This document shows positions 20,501 through 26,147 of a stretch of DNA of 64,000 bases, piece by piece (the first letter of the stretch is position 1; every line of letters starts with the position of its first letter). The DNA comes from Bacteroidota bacterium. Its GTDB lineage: Bacteria; Bacteroidota; Bacteroidia; Chitinophagales; LD1. Both the position numbers and the translations under genes were made by a program. The stretch lies in assembly GCA_016715625.1 (NCBI GenBank), contig JADJZU010000011.1, forward strand, positions 13,374-77,373, written 5' to 3'. A model generated the notes under the pieces. The model ran no database searches, had not been told where the DNA came from, and worked only from the letters and a program-made list of their open reading frames with translations.

Positions 20501-20636
20501 CTCCGGAAGCAATGGATGGGATGGAACGAAAGACGGTGTGAAGGTACCTGCCGACACCTATGTTTACAGCATTCTAATCACTTACTTCGATGGCACCACC
20601 AAAGAAGTGGAAGGAACAGTCACCCTGATGAACTAA
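8586..20636 (+). CDS. Giant SprB-repeat adhesin, T9SS type B cargo (4016 aa)
   Basis: A cell-surface adhesin likely exported by Sec and then the type IX system. A signal peptide ends near NSWAQ (residue ~35). A paralogue-shared N-domain (FNEGG...VGSGTY) runs to ~320, then about seven Ig/PKD-like units (each with SICxGG...TLTA...WE) to ~1050. Thirty-seven SprB repeats of about 75 residues follow, from ~1050 to ~3830. Each carries a VxCxG start, PYxYxWSNG centre and VTDxNxC end, so two cysteines per unit. The C-terminus (FIPTAFTPNGDGLND...NRWGERIYY) is the gliding-motility-associated type B sorting domain. SprB of Flavobacterium johnsoniae, a gliding adhesin with such repeats, is the known comparison; binding specificity here is unknown. 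The gene is monocistronic, with a bidirectional terminator 24 nt after the stop. Units 7-30 form eight three-unit cassettes (see findings). Confidence 0.93.
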   Translation: MVKHLLPCAKALAKSFSLFAVALISITYPSNSWAQCPSPCSPNGFNEGGVVTPISNFWQTLNVGSGTYVTSNVHNGGIYSFSHCNTTNANISDVQISGSTGSTCLFYNDDAGPICTGLKSSAQWTANFNGTINVNTNKYSCQNWIGNGAANSAVLDYRCDGPGNPAVFGNDSWILYAWNTGDANGTSGAWTNAYSGYLTFSGLSFNTATLWGATGSPSDNSVFLGCTVFNDNHSWSAKRQNFPCAVYRIDVNSHDDTYQLYVNGVLVSSHVGCCDSHTGAWTGVLTAGSTVEFRCSEGVGGSGAQVNFVDVTGTVSPGTIATSQTICTGGDPAAFTNTASPSGGAGPSVNGGSYSYEWFYLDNCTGAPNAIASSNSLTYDPPAGLTNSRCYYRVTRDACGNSNFTSTPVNVTVVPDPSVAASGNTTICVGGSANLTATPANGTGCSTVTWESSPNGTSGWTAIAPTGNSITVSPAVTTFYRALYACGTTGCNPNPAVSGNVQVTVVPDPTLSASGTTSICNGGSATLTAVASNGTGCATVNWEFFNGSGWVSAGVSGLSVPVSPTSTTDYRAVWSCAGNGCNPNPVISGNVTITVNPDPSVSASGNTSICTGGSATLTAVPVGGVSCAVVTWESSANGTSGWAATGLSGNSVSVSPTSSTFYRAVYSCPGVGCNPVPAVSGNVEITVVPDPTVTASGSTTICNGQSTNLSATPAGGLSCAVVTWEIFNGSTWQPTALSGNLVTVNPTTTTDYRAVYACVGTGCTPNPTVSNTVTVTVNQLSIPPSSINAVSPICLGTSTALTQVGGSLGAGASYQWYVGGCGLGGVIGNTASINVTPTATTTYFVRASGLCNTTTCAQFQVVVQDTSIPASSVSGTSPICIGGSSNLSVSTGQLGAGASWNWFSGSCGGTFIGSGALVTVAPTSTTTYYVRAQGICNTTNCTPFTVSVNPLPNGSINGTTSICYNSSTNLTFNFNTGTPPFNVQYTDGTNTFSLNNIYNGHTVSVSPLSTTTYTFTAIVDSFGCARNSSFTAGSVITVTPLPVINSVTPTDVLCFGGSTGTIAVSASSGTAPLSYSITGAAPYQSSSNFSGLPIGTYTISVRDAQGCLSATTPSVTIGQPALLSHSTLVEDASCQNVFDGKITVTATGGILPYSYSLNGGPTQAGNQFLGLAAGTYQIFVFDFNGCLDTSNVIINNSYAVTGSLTSQTNVSCFGGSNGAISVQLTGGTPLYNYSLNGGAFTPTATFTGLSAGTYVVTLRDSKGCTDFVSTTVTQPDQLSVVIDVVNGATCFGATDGEIFITVNGGTSPYSYLWSNGTTSQDATGLATGTWTVTITDNNGCTTTTGASVGQPLNLVVSLASAQNLSCFNDSTGRIDISVSGGIPAYQYAWSNGAVSEDLTNLHAGTYTVTVVDANLCQKVLTQVITEPALLTAGISGTNVSCNGGTGSIDLSPSGGTTPYTFLWNNGATTEDISGVTSGTYSVLITDAKGCSISRSIVITQPAALSLSISSNNVLCNGGTGGINLTVSGGAPAYSFVWSNGDVTEDPTTNIVAGTYSVTVTDNNLCTATASINIAQPSQALSISLAPVDVTCNGANNGSINLTVGGGTQPYNYLWSNGSVTEDIVALGAGTFTVTVTDANGCTTTGSATINQPIVLSATISGTNVSCFGGNNGIADLSVTGGNPGYTYLWNNFATTEDLNAIAAGNYTVIVTDTKGCQTIASVSITQPSQLILSTTITNVLCNGGTGSINLTANGGAGSNTYLWSNGSVTEDIANISAGTYSVTVTDANNCTASATATVTQPAALTLSGTSGNVLCNGGNSGSVNITVGGGTSPYAYLWSNSAITEDISGLLAGIFDVTVTDGNGCSISASFTISQPSALTTSITGTAVTCNGAANGAADLFVAGGTTPYSYLWSNFASTQDISNLNGGTYFVIVTDANGCTLRDSVIITEPTGVVLSGIVTNVSCNGTNNGAIDITASGGTPTYTFLWSNGATTDDLIGLAAGVYTLTLTDGNGCTKSVSFNVTQPSQAIDITLTASDVTCSGAANGSITSLVTGGTSPYVYTWSTGAITADISGLGAGNYILTVTDGNGCTAVDSTVVSAPAALVASITGTDVSCFGGNDGSADLSVTGGNAPYNYFWSTFEFTEDIANLTAGNYVVIVTDAKSCQTFANVTIGQPTQVTVTGTVTNVSCNGAGDGIINITANGGFGPYTYLWNDLTATEDRNGLSGGVYVVTVTDNNGCTATASFTVVNPSAITIAGVVTNVNCNGNGNGAVDIAAAGGTGAYTYSWSNGSITQDLTGLNGGTYGVVVEDVNFCSATASFVVSEPAALVSSIAPTNVSCAGANDGDIDLTVTGGIAPYTYLWNTFQTVQDISNLSGGQYFVLITDANGCSKTDSVTIQEPTPLQLSISASSILCNGATANVNLVANGGTAGYSYLWSNGAVTQNISGVASGTYSVTVTDANGCSATAGITVSQPAALALNATPTQVGCNGGANGAVDITVQGGVFPYSFAWSNNATTEDINGLSGGNYTVTVTDANACTITASFTITEPSAITSSIAGTNVTCNGASNGAADLSVSGGTTPYTYLWSTFQSIEDLSNIGGGLYYVIITDANGCEKRDSILITEPAAITLSTAITNVSCNNGNNGAIDITVNGGTPTITYLWSNGAVTQDVSGLAAGTYSVTVTDGNGCTATASATITQPAGLVLNATPTQVGCNGGANGAVDITVQGGVFPYSFAWSNSDTTEDISGLSGGTYTVTVTDANACTITASFTITEPSAITSSIAGTNVTCNGASNGAADLSVSGGTTPYTYLWSTFQSIEDLSNIGGGLYYVIITDANGCEKRDSILITEPAALVLSQTITNVNCNGGSTGSIDLSVTGGVTTYSYLWSNGSTSQDLSGLVAGTYTVTVTDANACTATSTATITQPNALTLNGNTTNVSCNGGSNGAINISVTGGVFPYTYLWSNTSTNEDQSGLVQGTYTVTATDANACTITATFTLTQPAALTSSVVAVDVTCHGANNGSADLSISGGVAPYTFSWSNFQVSEDLANLDGGVYFVSITDANGCVRRDSAIIAEPTLLQLSVAVTNVACSGSNTGAVDLTVSGGTPGYSYSWSNGAISQDLSSVGAGTYVVTVTDGNNCTATVSAIITQPNGLLASGNKNDVLCSGGNDGIINLSVSGGVTPYTFAWSNSATTEDLNGLLAGIYTVTVTDNNLCTTTASFTITEPSAIVSGVTGTNVLCYNANNGAADLTVSGGVAPYSFFWSNFQGSEDLANLDGGIYYVVITDANGCTKRDSVIIQEPTQLVLSTLNTNISCFNANNGSIDLTVAGGTTGYTYLWSNGATSEDLNNLPGGTYVVTVTDFNNCTAVTSSIIVNPSELTTNFVIGTPLCWSDANGSIDLIPTGGTPSYTYLWSNGAITEDINNLVAGVYTVTLTDVKGCKDTTIITVTEPDPLVTSGFITNVSCFNSGNGFIDITAYGGTLPYEYLWSPGGQSTEDIGGLSGGTYVVTVTDFNNCSVASLYTVLEPSALSLNLVATNVSCNGGTNATITALPGGGTTPYQYLWDDFTSDSVRTGLGAGYYVLQIIDSNGCVIFDSVAITEPAPITLSGTITNALCFGDSTGAIDINVAGGAGNYGYAWNSGDVSEDITGKPAGTYTVGVTDANFCLVSASFTIQQPTKINLQILTDQPGCFGSNNGSASVIATNGSAPYTFAWNTSPVQTTNTAGNLAAGTYLITVTDASSCAVVDSVTLSQPSAITVTTTTQGAKCFNTSSGLVALSVAGGQAPYIYELNGTIQSSDTFVGLLPGNYIAVVSDINGCEGSTSFTIAQAAQISVSLSTTQQVLLTGMSTQLIANATSTSPVVNIFWTPDSLVDYTLCADPQNCSSPYVSPPSSTIFTVTVMNSDSCYASDTISIFVNNEASKFIPTAFTPNGDGLNDRFEFDALGAKNLEVSIFNRWGERIYYNPSQTNGISGSNGWDGTKDGVKVPADTYVYSILITYFDGTTKEVEGTVTLMN
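16028..16469 (+). repeat. Near-identical internal duplication, copy 1
   Basis: A 442-bp segment inside the giant adhesin that recurs at 16703-17144 with only scattered single-base differences. It covers SprB units 20 and 21. The offset of 675 bp equals three 225-bp SprB units, so the copies are in register and keep the reading frame. Confidence 0.9.
16703..17144 (+). repeat. Near-identical internal duplication, copy 2
   Basis: The second copy of the 442-bp segment, covering SprB units 23 and 24. The intervening unit 22 and the following unit 25 are much more diverged, so only two of every three units were homogenised. This indicates recent unequal crossing-over or gene conversion. Confidence 0.9.
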
Positions 20637-20660
20637 ACCACAACTATTATCACAATGCAA

Positions 20661-20687
20661 AAAGCCCTCTTCGGAGGGCTTTTTTGT
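20661..20687. terminator. Bidirectional rho-independent terminator
   Basis: AAAAAGCCCTC, loop TTCG, GAGGGCTTTTTT. The stem has A- and T-tracts on both sides and lies between the convergent giant adhesin gene and the TPR gene, so it can serve both. Confidence 0.9.
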
Positions 20688-20705
20688 TTCGCTAAGGCAA
20701 TACGC

Positions 20706-22121
20706 TTAGTCTCTGTATTGTTCAATCACCTGCATCACAGCGGCATCATCGAGCAGTGTGTTATCCATTTCAAAAATAATTGTGTGTTCATCAAAATTGG
20801 TAAGCAATCCTTTTTCCAAATTCAGGAGCGCCTCATGGCGGTTACCCACCTGAAAATAAAACACACTTTTGATGTAGAACAAATCGGCACTCGCTTCATA
20901 CTTCATTTCTGCCTCCGATAAAACCTGAAAGGCTTTTCGGAAGTTCTCTACATTAAAATAGGCCGTAGCGAGGTTCACCCAGTTCTGTTTGGTCTGTGGG
21001 TCCAGCTGAAAAATCTTTTCAAAAATCTCGAGCGCTTTTTCACCTTCCTCGGTGCTGATGTATGCATCGGCCAGTGCCGCCAGATAATCCACATTATCGC
21101 GATTAAGCTTCACGGCCCGTTCAAAGGAATGGATAGCTTTATTCCATTTATCTTCCATTCTGTAGGTTTCCCCGATTCTGTAAAAAGCTTCATCGTAGTA
21201 CGGGTCTACGGTGATGGCCTTCCGCAGATAAGCTCTGGACCTGGATAAATCCTGCATCTGCTCATACACCTCTGCCACTTTGAGATACAACTCTTTGTTC
21301 GGTTTTGAAATTTTGATGGCATCCAGATAAAATGCCAGCGCCTCTTCATACTTGTGCATCGTAAAGTGCACATCGCCACAGCAGATATAAGCCGGCTCAA
21401 ATTTTTCGTCAATCGCAATAACAAACTCAAAGGCCTCCAAAGATTTATCATAATCTCCGATTCCGGCATAGGCATGGCCCAGGTTAAACCAGGCTAAATG
21501 CGCATAAGGATTTTCTTCAATCAGCGCGCTGTGAAACAAGATACTATCGTTATATAACTCCAGCAGCTCGGTACAGAACCACATACGGTTCAGGGCTTCT
21601 TCGCTGGTGGGGTTCTCGCGGAGGGCCTGTTTCAGCGATTCTATCACATCGGTATATCGCTCCTGGTCTTCGAGAATATCGGCTTGCTCCAGATACAACT
21701 CGCAACGATCATCGGGGTCGGTGGCCATTTGCAAGGCACGCTCCACTTCATCAAAGGCCAGGGCGTGAAACCCCTGCCACAACAACACATCGGCTCGTAT
21801 TAAAAAAATATTGACATCGTTGGGGTCCAGCCCTTCAGCAAGGTCCAGGGCGGCAATAGCATCATCAAAGCGTTTTTGATTGGCCAGTATCTCTGCCTTT
21901 TTCGATTGAAAGAAAGAAGAGAACTTATATTGAGCAATGGCATGCTCCAGAACCTTTAGTGCCTTTCCGGGTCTGCCGTTGTCCTGATAAAACTGAATAA
22001 TGGATTCAAAACTCTCTTCGTCAAAAAAAACGGATTGTTTGTTCTTCTCCGCATCCTCATACCGGCTCACCAGCTCAATAACATCTCCAAATGATGGTTC
22101 CTGAAATTCATTTTCTTCCAT
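20706..22121 (-). CDS. Cytoplasmic TPR-repeat protein
   Basis: 471 residues with no signal peptide and a very acidic N-terminus (MEENEFQEPS). From about residue 40 onward it is a tandem array of roughly ten or more tetratricopeptide repeats; typical A/G/Y/A/P positions are visible in units such as AWFNLGHAYAGIGDYDKSLE and AFYRIGETYRMEDKWNKAIH. TPR arrays are protein-protein interaction scaffolds and no enzymatic domain is present. It is transcribed alone, convergent with the giant adhesin, and the partner is unknown. Confidence 0.85.
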   Translation of the reverse strand: MEENEFQEPSFGDVIELVSRYEDAEKNKQSVFFDEESFESIIQFYQDNGRPGKALKVLEHAIAQYKFSSFFQSKKAEILANQKRFDDAIAALDLAEGLDPNDVNIFLIRADVLLWQGFHALAFDEVERALQMATDPDDRCELYLEQADILEDQERYTDVIESLKQALRENPTSEEALNRMWFCTELLELYNDSILFHSALIEENPYAHLAWFNLGHAYAGIGDYDKSLEAFEFVIAIDEKFEPAYICCGDVHFTMHKYEEALAFYLDAIKISKPNKELYLKVAEVYEQMQDLSRSRAYLRKAITVDPYYDEAFYRIGETYRMEDKWNKAIHSFERAVKLNRDNVDYLAALADAYISTEEGEKALEIFEKIFQLDPQTKQNWVNLATAYFNVENFRKAFQVLSEAEMKYEASADLFYIKSVFYFQVGNRHEALLNLEKGLLTNFDEHTIIFEMDNTLLDDAAVMQVIEQYRD

Positions 22122-22283
22122 AACCTTTGATTGAGTGAACGAAAATTGTTTCTGCTGATTAAAAAAGAACGATGAACTCAGCGTTATCCGAATATAAAAT
22201 TAGCGCTACACACCTGCTGTCTCCTTTTTCAACATGCAAAAAGTGAATTGTATTTTTTGTCCATTTCATCCACTTGTTTCTTT

Positions 22284-22919
22284 TTAATTGCTCGCAGGCT
22301 TAACTGGCGAGGGTTTCTTACTCGCATAAAACTGAAAGCCCACGGCAAAGGTAAGTCCATGCGAAAACTCAGGTGCACTTTTTGAAATCAGATTTCGTTG
22401 CTGCCTCAATGAATAGATGTTCCGCATTCCATCATAATAAACCCCCAGTTCGATGGCAGTGTTTTTATTCAGAAAGAAAGAGAAACCCGGCCCAAAGCGC
22501 CAGGAGATATTAGAAACACTTACATACACTTCATCTTTATCGGTAGGGTCGCGGGTCACGTTTATACCAAACGAAGGGCTGGCATGAAAAAAGAAAACCG
22601 ATTTGGGGCCCGTCTTCACATTGGCGCGAAGGGCCGGTCCAATGCTGAATACATTTTGTGCCGTTACAATAGTCTGCATGGGTTCGGTTCGTTTGGAATA
22701 ATAGTGAGCGTATGAAAACTGCCCGCCAATGGCCAGTTGCCTGATAACAGAATATAACACATTGGGCGCTACCGAAAACTGAATGTCGGTGGTGGTCTTA
22801 TCTACTTTCCGGAATTGAAAACCTGCATTGCCGCCCACCATCACGCTTCCTTTATCAATCTGCGCCTGTATCCACAGGCCATTCAGCAGCAGACCTACAA
22901 GCCATAGCTTCTTTATCAT
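22284..22919 (-). CDS. Outer-membrane beta-barrel protein
   Basis: 211 residues. A signal peptide ends near WIQAQ. It is followed by alternating amphipathic strands (VMVGGNAGFQF, IGGQFSYAHYY, FRFGPGFSFFL-like segments) and a final strand ending in the aromatic FAVGFQFYA, typical of small eight-stranded outer-membrane barrels (OmpA-like barrel or PorT-like superfamily in Bacteroidota). It is divergent from the aldehyde dehydrogenase gene across a 69-bp gap. The specific function is unknown. Confidence 0.75.
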   Translation of the reverse strand: MIKKLWLVGLLLNGLWIQAQIDKGSVMVGGNAGFQFRKVDKTTTDIQFSVAPNVLYSVIRQLAIGGQFSYAHYYSKRTEPMQTIVTAQNVFSIGPALRANVKTGPKSVFFFHASPSFGINVTRDPTDKDEVYVSVSNISWRFGPGFSFFLNKNTAIELGVYYDGMRNIYSLRQQRNLISKSAPEFSHGLTFAVGFQFYASKKPSPVKPASN

Positions 22920-22988
22920 ACCATCAGGTTTTGTTTATGAAAGTAAAACCATTCTGGTTAAACGGAAAATCTATTGTAAGATTGCCGC

Positions 22989-24515
22989 ATGAAAAACATA
23001 TTAAAGCAACTCCGAATTCAAGCCGAAAACAAAGGCACCTCCACCGGTAGCCGCTGGATGAAAAGCAAGTCCGAAACCATCTCTTCCTCTTCCCCCGTAG
23101 ACGGCAAACACATTGCCTCGGTGAGTGTAACCACTGCCAAAGACTATAGCGAAGTAGTGGCCACGGCTACAAAAGCATTTGAGGTATGGAGAAACATACC
23201 GGCCCCCAAGCGCGGTGAAATAGTGAGACAGATAGGCGATGAACTAAGAAAATATAAAGCTCCGCTGGGCAAGCTGGTATCCTACGAAATGGGCAAAAGC
23301 CTGCAGGAGGGCTTAGGCGAAGTGCAGGAGATGATTGACATCTGCGATTTTGCCGTGGGCTTATCGCGGCAATTGCACGGGCTCACCATGCACAGCGAAC
23401 GCCCCAATCACCGGATGTATGAGCAATGGCACCCCATGGGTATTGTAGGCATTATTTCGGCCTTTAACTTTCCGGTGGCGGTGTGGAGCTGGAATGCTGC
23501 GCTGGCCTGGATATGTGGCGATGTATGCATCTGGAAGCCCTCCGAAAAAACGCCCCTGTGTGGCATAGCCTGTCAGCAAATAGCAGCCGAAGTATTTAAG
23601 CGCAACCAGCTTCCCGAAGGTATTTCCTGTTTGGTAAATGGCGATTATCAGGTAGGCGAATGGATGGCAAAAGACACCCGAATTCCTTTGCTATCGGCCA
23701 CAGGCTCCACGCGCATGGGCAAGCTGGTAGCCCAGAATGTGGCCGCCCGCCTGGGTCGCAGCTTGCTCGAACTGGGAGGAAACAATGCCATCATTCTCTC
23801 CAAAGATGCCGATATTGATATGGCCATGGTGGCTATCGTGTTTGGCGCAGTAGGCACTGCGGGGCAGCGATGCACCACCACGCGCAGGCTCATCATTCAC
23901 GAAAGCAAATACGAAGAGGTCAAAAAGAGATTGGTAAAAGCCTATGGCCAGCTAAAGATTGGCAATCCGCTCAACGAAAAAAATCATGTGGGACCGCTGA
24001 TAGATACTCAGGCGGTGAAAATGTATGAAGCCGCTATTGCCTCTGCCAAAAGCGAAGGCGGCAAGGTGCTGGTGGCCGGTGGCGTGCTGAAAGGAAAAGA
24101 ATATGCGAGTGGCTGCTATGTGCGCCCCTGCATCATAGAAGCGAGCAACGATATGTCTATCGTGCAGCACGAAACCTTTGCGCCCATCCTGTATATCATG
24201 AAATATAAAACGATTGAAGAAGCCATTGCTTTGCAAAACGGAGTGGTGCAGGGATTATCTTCGGCCATCATGACCAATAACCTGCGCGAGGCCGAAGCTT
24301 TTCTGTCGGTGAACGGAAGCGATTGCGGCATTGCCAACGTAAACATTGGCACCAGTGGTGCAGAGATAGGCGGAGCTTTTGGCGGAGAAAAAGAAACAGG
24401 AGGCGGACGCGAGAGCGGCAGCGATGCCTGGAAAAACTATATGCGCAGGCAAACCAATACCATCAACTACGGCAACAAACTGCCGCTGGCGCAGGGTATC
24501 CGGTTTGAACTATAA
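22989..24515 (+). CDS. Aldehyde dehydrogenase, ALDH7 (aminoadipate semialdehyde) type
   Basis: 508 residues, full ALDH length. The catalytic Glu is E261 in LELGGNN and the nucleophile is C295 in GQRCTT, with the usual 34-residue spacing. The LELGGNNAII and GTAGQRCTTTRR wording, the GAEIGGAFGGEKETGGGRE tail and the overall sequence match the ALDH7 (antiquitin) group. That group oxidises alpha-aminoadipic semialdehyde (in equilibrium with piperideine-6-carboxylate) to 2-aminoadipate in lysine breakdown with NAD+. No other lysine-catabolism gene is adjacent, so the pathway is inferred from family only. A cytosolic tetramer is expected. Confidence 0.88.
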   Translation: MKNILKQLRIQAENKGTSTGSRWMKSKSETISSSSPVDGKHIASVSVTTAKDYSEVVATATKAFEVWRNIPAPKRGEIVRQIGDELRKYKAPLGKLVSYEMGKSLQEGLGEVQEMIDICDFAVGLSRQLHGLTMHSERPNHRMYEQWHPMGIVGIISAFNFPVAVWSWNAALAWICGDVCIWKPSEKTPLCGIACQQIAAEVFKRNQLPEGISCLVNGDYQVGEWMAKDTRIPLLSATGSTRMGKLVAQNVAARLGRSLLELGGNNAIILSKDADIDMAMVAIVFGAVGTAGQRCTTTRRLIIHESKYEEVKKRLVKAYGQLKIGNPLNEKNHVGPLIDTQAVKMYEAAIASAKSEGGKVLVAGGVLKGKEYASGCYVRPCIIEASNDMSIVQHETFAPILYIMKYKTIEEAIALQNGVVQGLSSAIMTNNLREAEAFLSVNGSDCGIANVNIGTSGAEIGGAFGGEKETGGGRESGSDAWKNYMRRQTNTINYGNKLPLAQGIRFEL

Positions 24516-24549
24516 AAAAAAACGCGCTGTGTTTTCCCAACACAGCGCG
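24511..24549 (-). terminator. Rho-independent terminator for the alpha/alpha-toroid gene
   Basis: CGCGCTGTGTT (24523-24533), a TTCCC loop and AACACAGCGCG (24539-24549), followed on the minus strand by a run of nine T. It ends the minus-strand gene at 24570 and sits just after the stop of the convergent aldehyde dehydrogenase. Confidence 0.85.
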
Positions 24550-24569
24550 CCACACCCCTCTTCCATCTT

Positions 24570-25943
24570 TTATTTAGAAGCCGTTAGTTTCTCTACATCA
24601 TTATTCACCGACAACACCAGCAGGCAGGTAGCGGTGCAAAACACCGGACTGGTGATGCAGTGATGTCCGTTCCAGCTGCCATCGTTGTTCTGTATGCTCA
24701 GCAGGCGACCACTCGTGTTGTCGTACCATTTTTTCCAGCCATTGTCTTTGGCAATAATCATTCCCTCACCGGTTTGCAGAAAGCTCAAAAACTCTTCGCC
24801 TCCGTTGTTACCAAAGCCGCTGATCACTTCGTCTCTTTGCGCCATGTCGGCTGCAGCCACATTAATATCGTAGGCGGTGGCCAGTTTCATAGCCTTGCCG
24901 GGGGCAATGCCTGCCTTTTGAAGATTGTCGGCAGTAATGGCATCGCCTTTCTTCAGCTTGCCTTCGCGCTTGGCCTGGTCTACCAGTTCGCGCGCTTCGC
25001 GCGCCTCGGCTGCACTGGCTCTGGCAGAGCCCGACACCGAATACAGCACCACCCCGGCCCCCAGGTCGGTGTTCACGGTTTTGGTGTTCACGTCAAAGTT
25101 GTCTTTCTGAAACTGACGCGCACGCTCCAGCGATTCTTCCTCCACCTTCACTCCTTTTTGGCTGGCCGATTCTAAAGCATTATTGGCGAAAGAAGATTGC
25201 AACACTCCCGCCCAGCCGCTTCCGCGCATGCTGCCATTGCTGCTTTGTGCCCGTTGAATTTTGGCCACACATTTACCAATGCAGCCTTTCACTTTATTGG
25301 CACGTACGGCATCATTACCCAGATAATCCAGCACATTGGTCAAAAACTGCGAAGTGAGCACCACATCAATGTTTTCGCCCAGTTTAATCTGTGGTTGTGT
25401 GCCCTTGAGGGAGGTAATGTTTAAATCATTCTCGGGCGCATTTTCTACCGCGGCTATCAGAAAATTCAAAGCCTTGTTTACCTGCGAAGCATACTCGCCA
25501 CTGGTGGGCGTATGCTGGCAGCGCAGCAAAGCCATGGCCACCATAGCCGTAGTGGCAGGGTCGCTTTGCACGGCATGCGGGTCCATCACCTTCTGGTTGT
25601 AATGGCTGCCTGCCCCCCATCCGCCATCGTTGTTCTGCGCTTTGGCCATCCAGTGCAGGCCCTCGGCTATGCCGGTTGTTACTTTCTGCGGTGTTTTATG
25701 AATAAAAAACGAATCGCTTTTTTCTTCGCCAAATACGGTTTTAAATACGCATCCTTTGGGAGTGGCCGGAGTCTTTATTTCGGCAACCGCCCCCGGATGT
25801 TCGCGTTGTGTGCCGGAAGCTGCAAGCGGTTTGCCGGCTGCTGCCCTTGTTTCTTTTTTAAGGGTGAATGCTGCAATGCCCGAGGCGGTGATGCAAAAAA
25901 TGATGACGGAGAAAAGCCCTGCCAGTTTGTTGTTCGTTTTCAT
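24570..25943 (-). CDS. Secreted prenyltransferase/squalene-oxidase-repeat (alpha/alpha-toroid) protein
   Basis: 457 residues. An N-terminal hydrophobic segment acts as signal or anchor, followed by an Ala/Pro-rich linker. Two QW-like repeats are visible: WMAKAQNNDGGWG (about residue 95) and LLSIQNNDGSWNGHH (about 415). These are the hallmark of the squalene-cyclase/prenyltransferase toroid fold. No DxDD catalytic motif is seen, so terpene cyclisation is unlikely. A charged Ala/Lys/Glu-rich helical insertion lies around 275-345, and six or more cysteines suggest disulphides. Secreted toroid proteins of this kind occur in Bacteroidota and Planctomycetota with unknown roles. It is transcribed alone on the minus strand. 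Confidence 0.75.
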   Translation of the reverse strand: MKTNNKLAGLFSVIIFCITASGIAAFTLKKETRAAAGKPLAASGTQREHPGAVAEIKTPATPKGCVFKTVFGEEKSDSFFIHKTPQKVTTGIAEGLHWMAKAQNNDGGWGAGSHYNQKVMDPHAVQSDPATTAMVAMALLRCQHTPTSGEYASQVNKALNFLIAAVENAPENDLNITSLKGTQPQIKLGENIDVVLTSQFLTNVLDYLGNDAVRANKVKGCIGKCVAKIQRAQSSNGSMRGSGWAGVLQSSFANNALESASQKGVKVEEESLERARQFQKDNFDVNTKTVNTDLGAGVVLYSVSGSARASAAEAREARELVDQAKREGKLKKGDAITADNLQKAGIAPGKAMKLATAYDINVAAADMAQRDEVISGFGNNGGEEFLSFLQTGEGMIIAKDNGWKKWYDNTSGRLLSIQNNDGSWNGHHCITSPVFCTATCLLVLSVNNDVEKLTASK

Positions 25944-26095
25944 AAAATAGTTTTTTAAGGTGAATGAATGTTGAACACTGCTGAGATGCAGCGCTTTTCA
26001 TTCTTCCATAAAAAACAGCTTGTGAAGAGGTGTTAAGGGAACGCAGGTTGTAGTAAAACGAAGAGAATGTAGCGGAATAATGCACCCATCAGTAT

Positions 26096-26133
26096 TATTC
26101 CATTGCGCTTTGCTTCACACCTGGAACAGCAGG
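26096..26133 (+). repeat. 38-bp direct repeat, copy 1
   Basis: Begins TATTCCATTGC and ends ACCTGGAACAGCAGG. The same two blocks, with a diverged 12-base middle, occur at 27517-27554. The two copies lie in the same orientation on either side of the secreted hydrolase gene. Confidence 0.7.
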
Positions 26134-26147
26134 GGATGGATTGTAAT

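Noticed and set aside
8586..20636. Non-ribosomal peptide synthetase or polyketide gene, suggested by length
   Set aside because: No adenylation, condensation or ketosynthase motifs; the sequence is SprB repeats with a T9SS tail throughout.
24660..25958. Plus-strand genes opposite the alpha/alpha-toroid gene
   Set aside because: These frames are Cys/His-rich shadows with no family, while the minus-strand frame has a signal peptide, QW motifs and a terminator.
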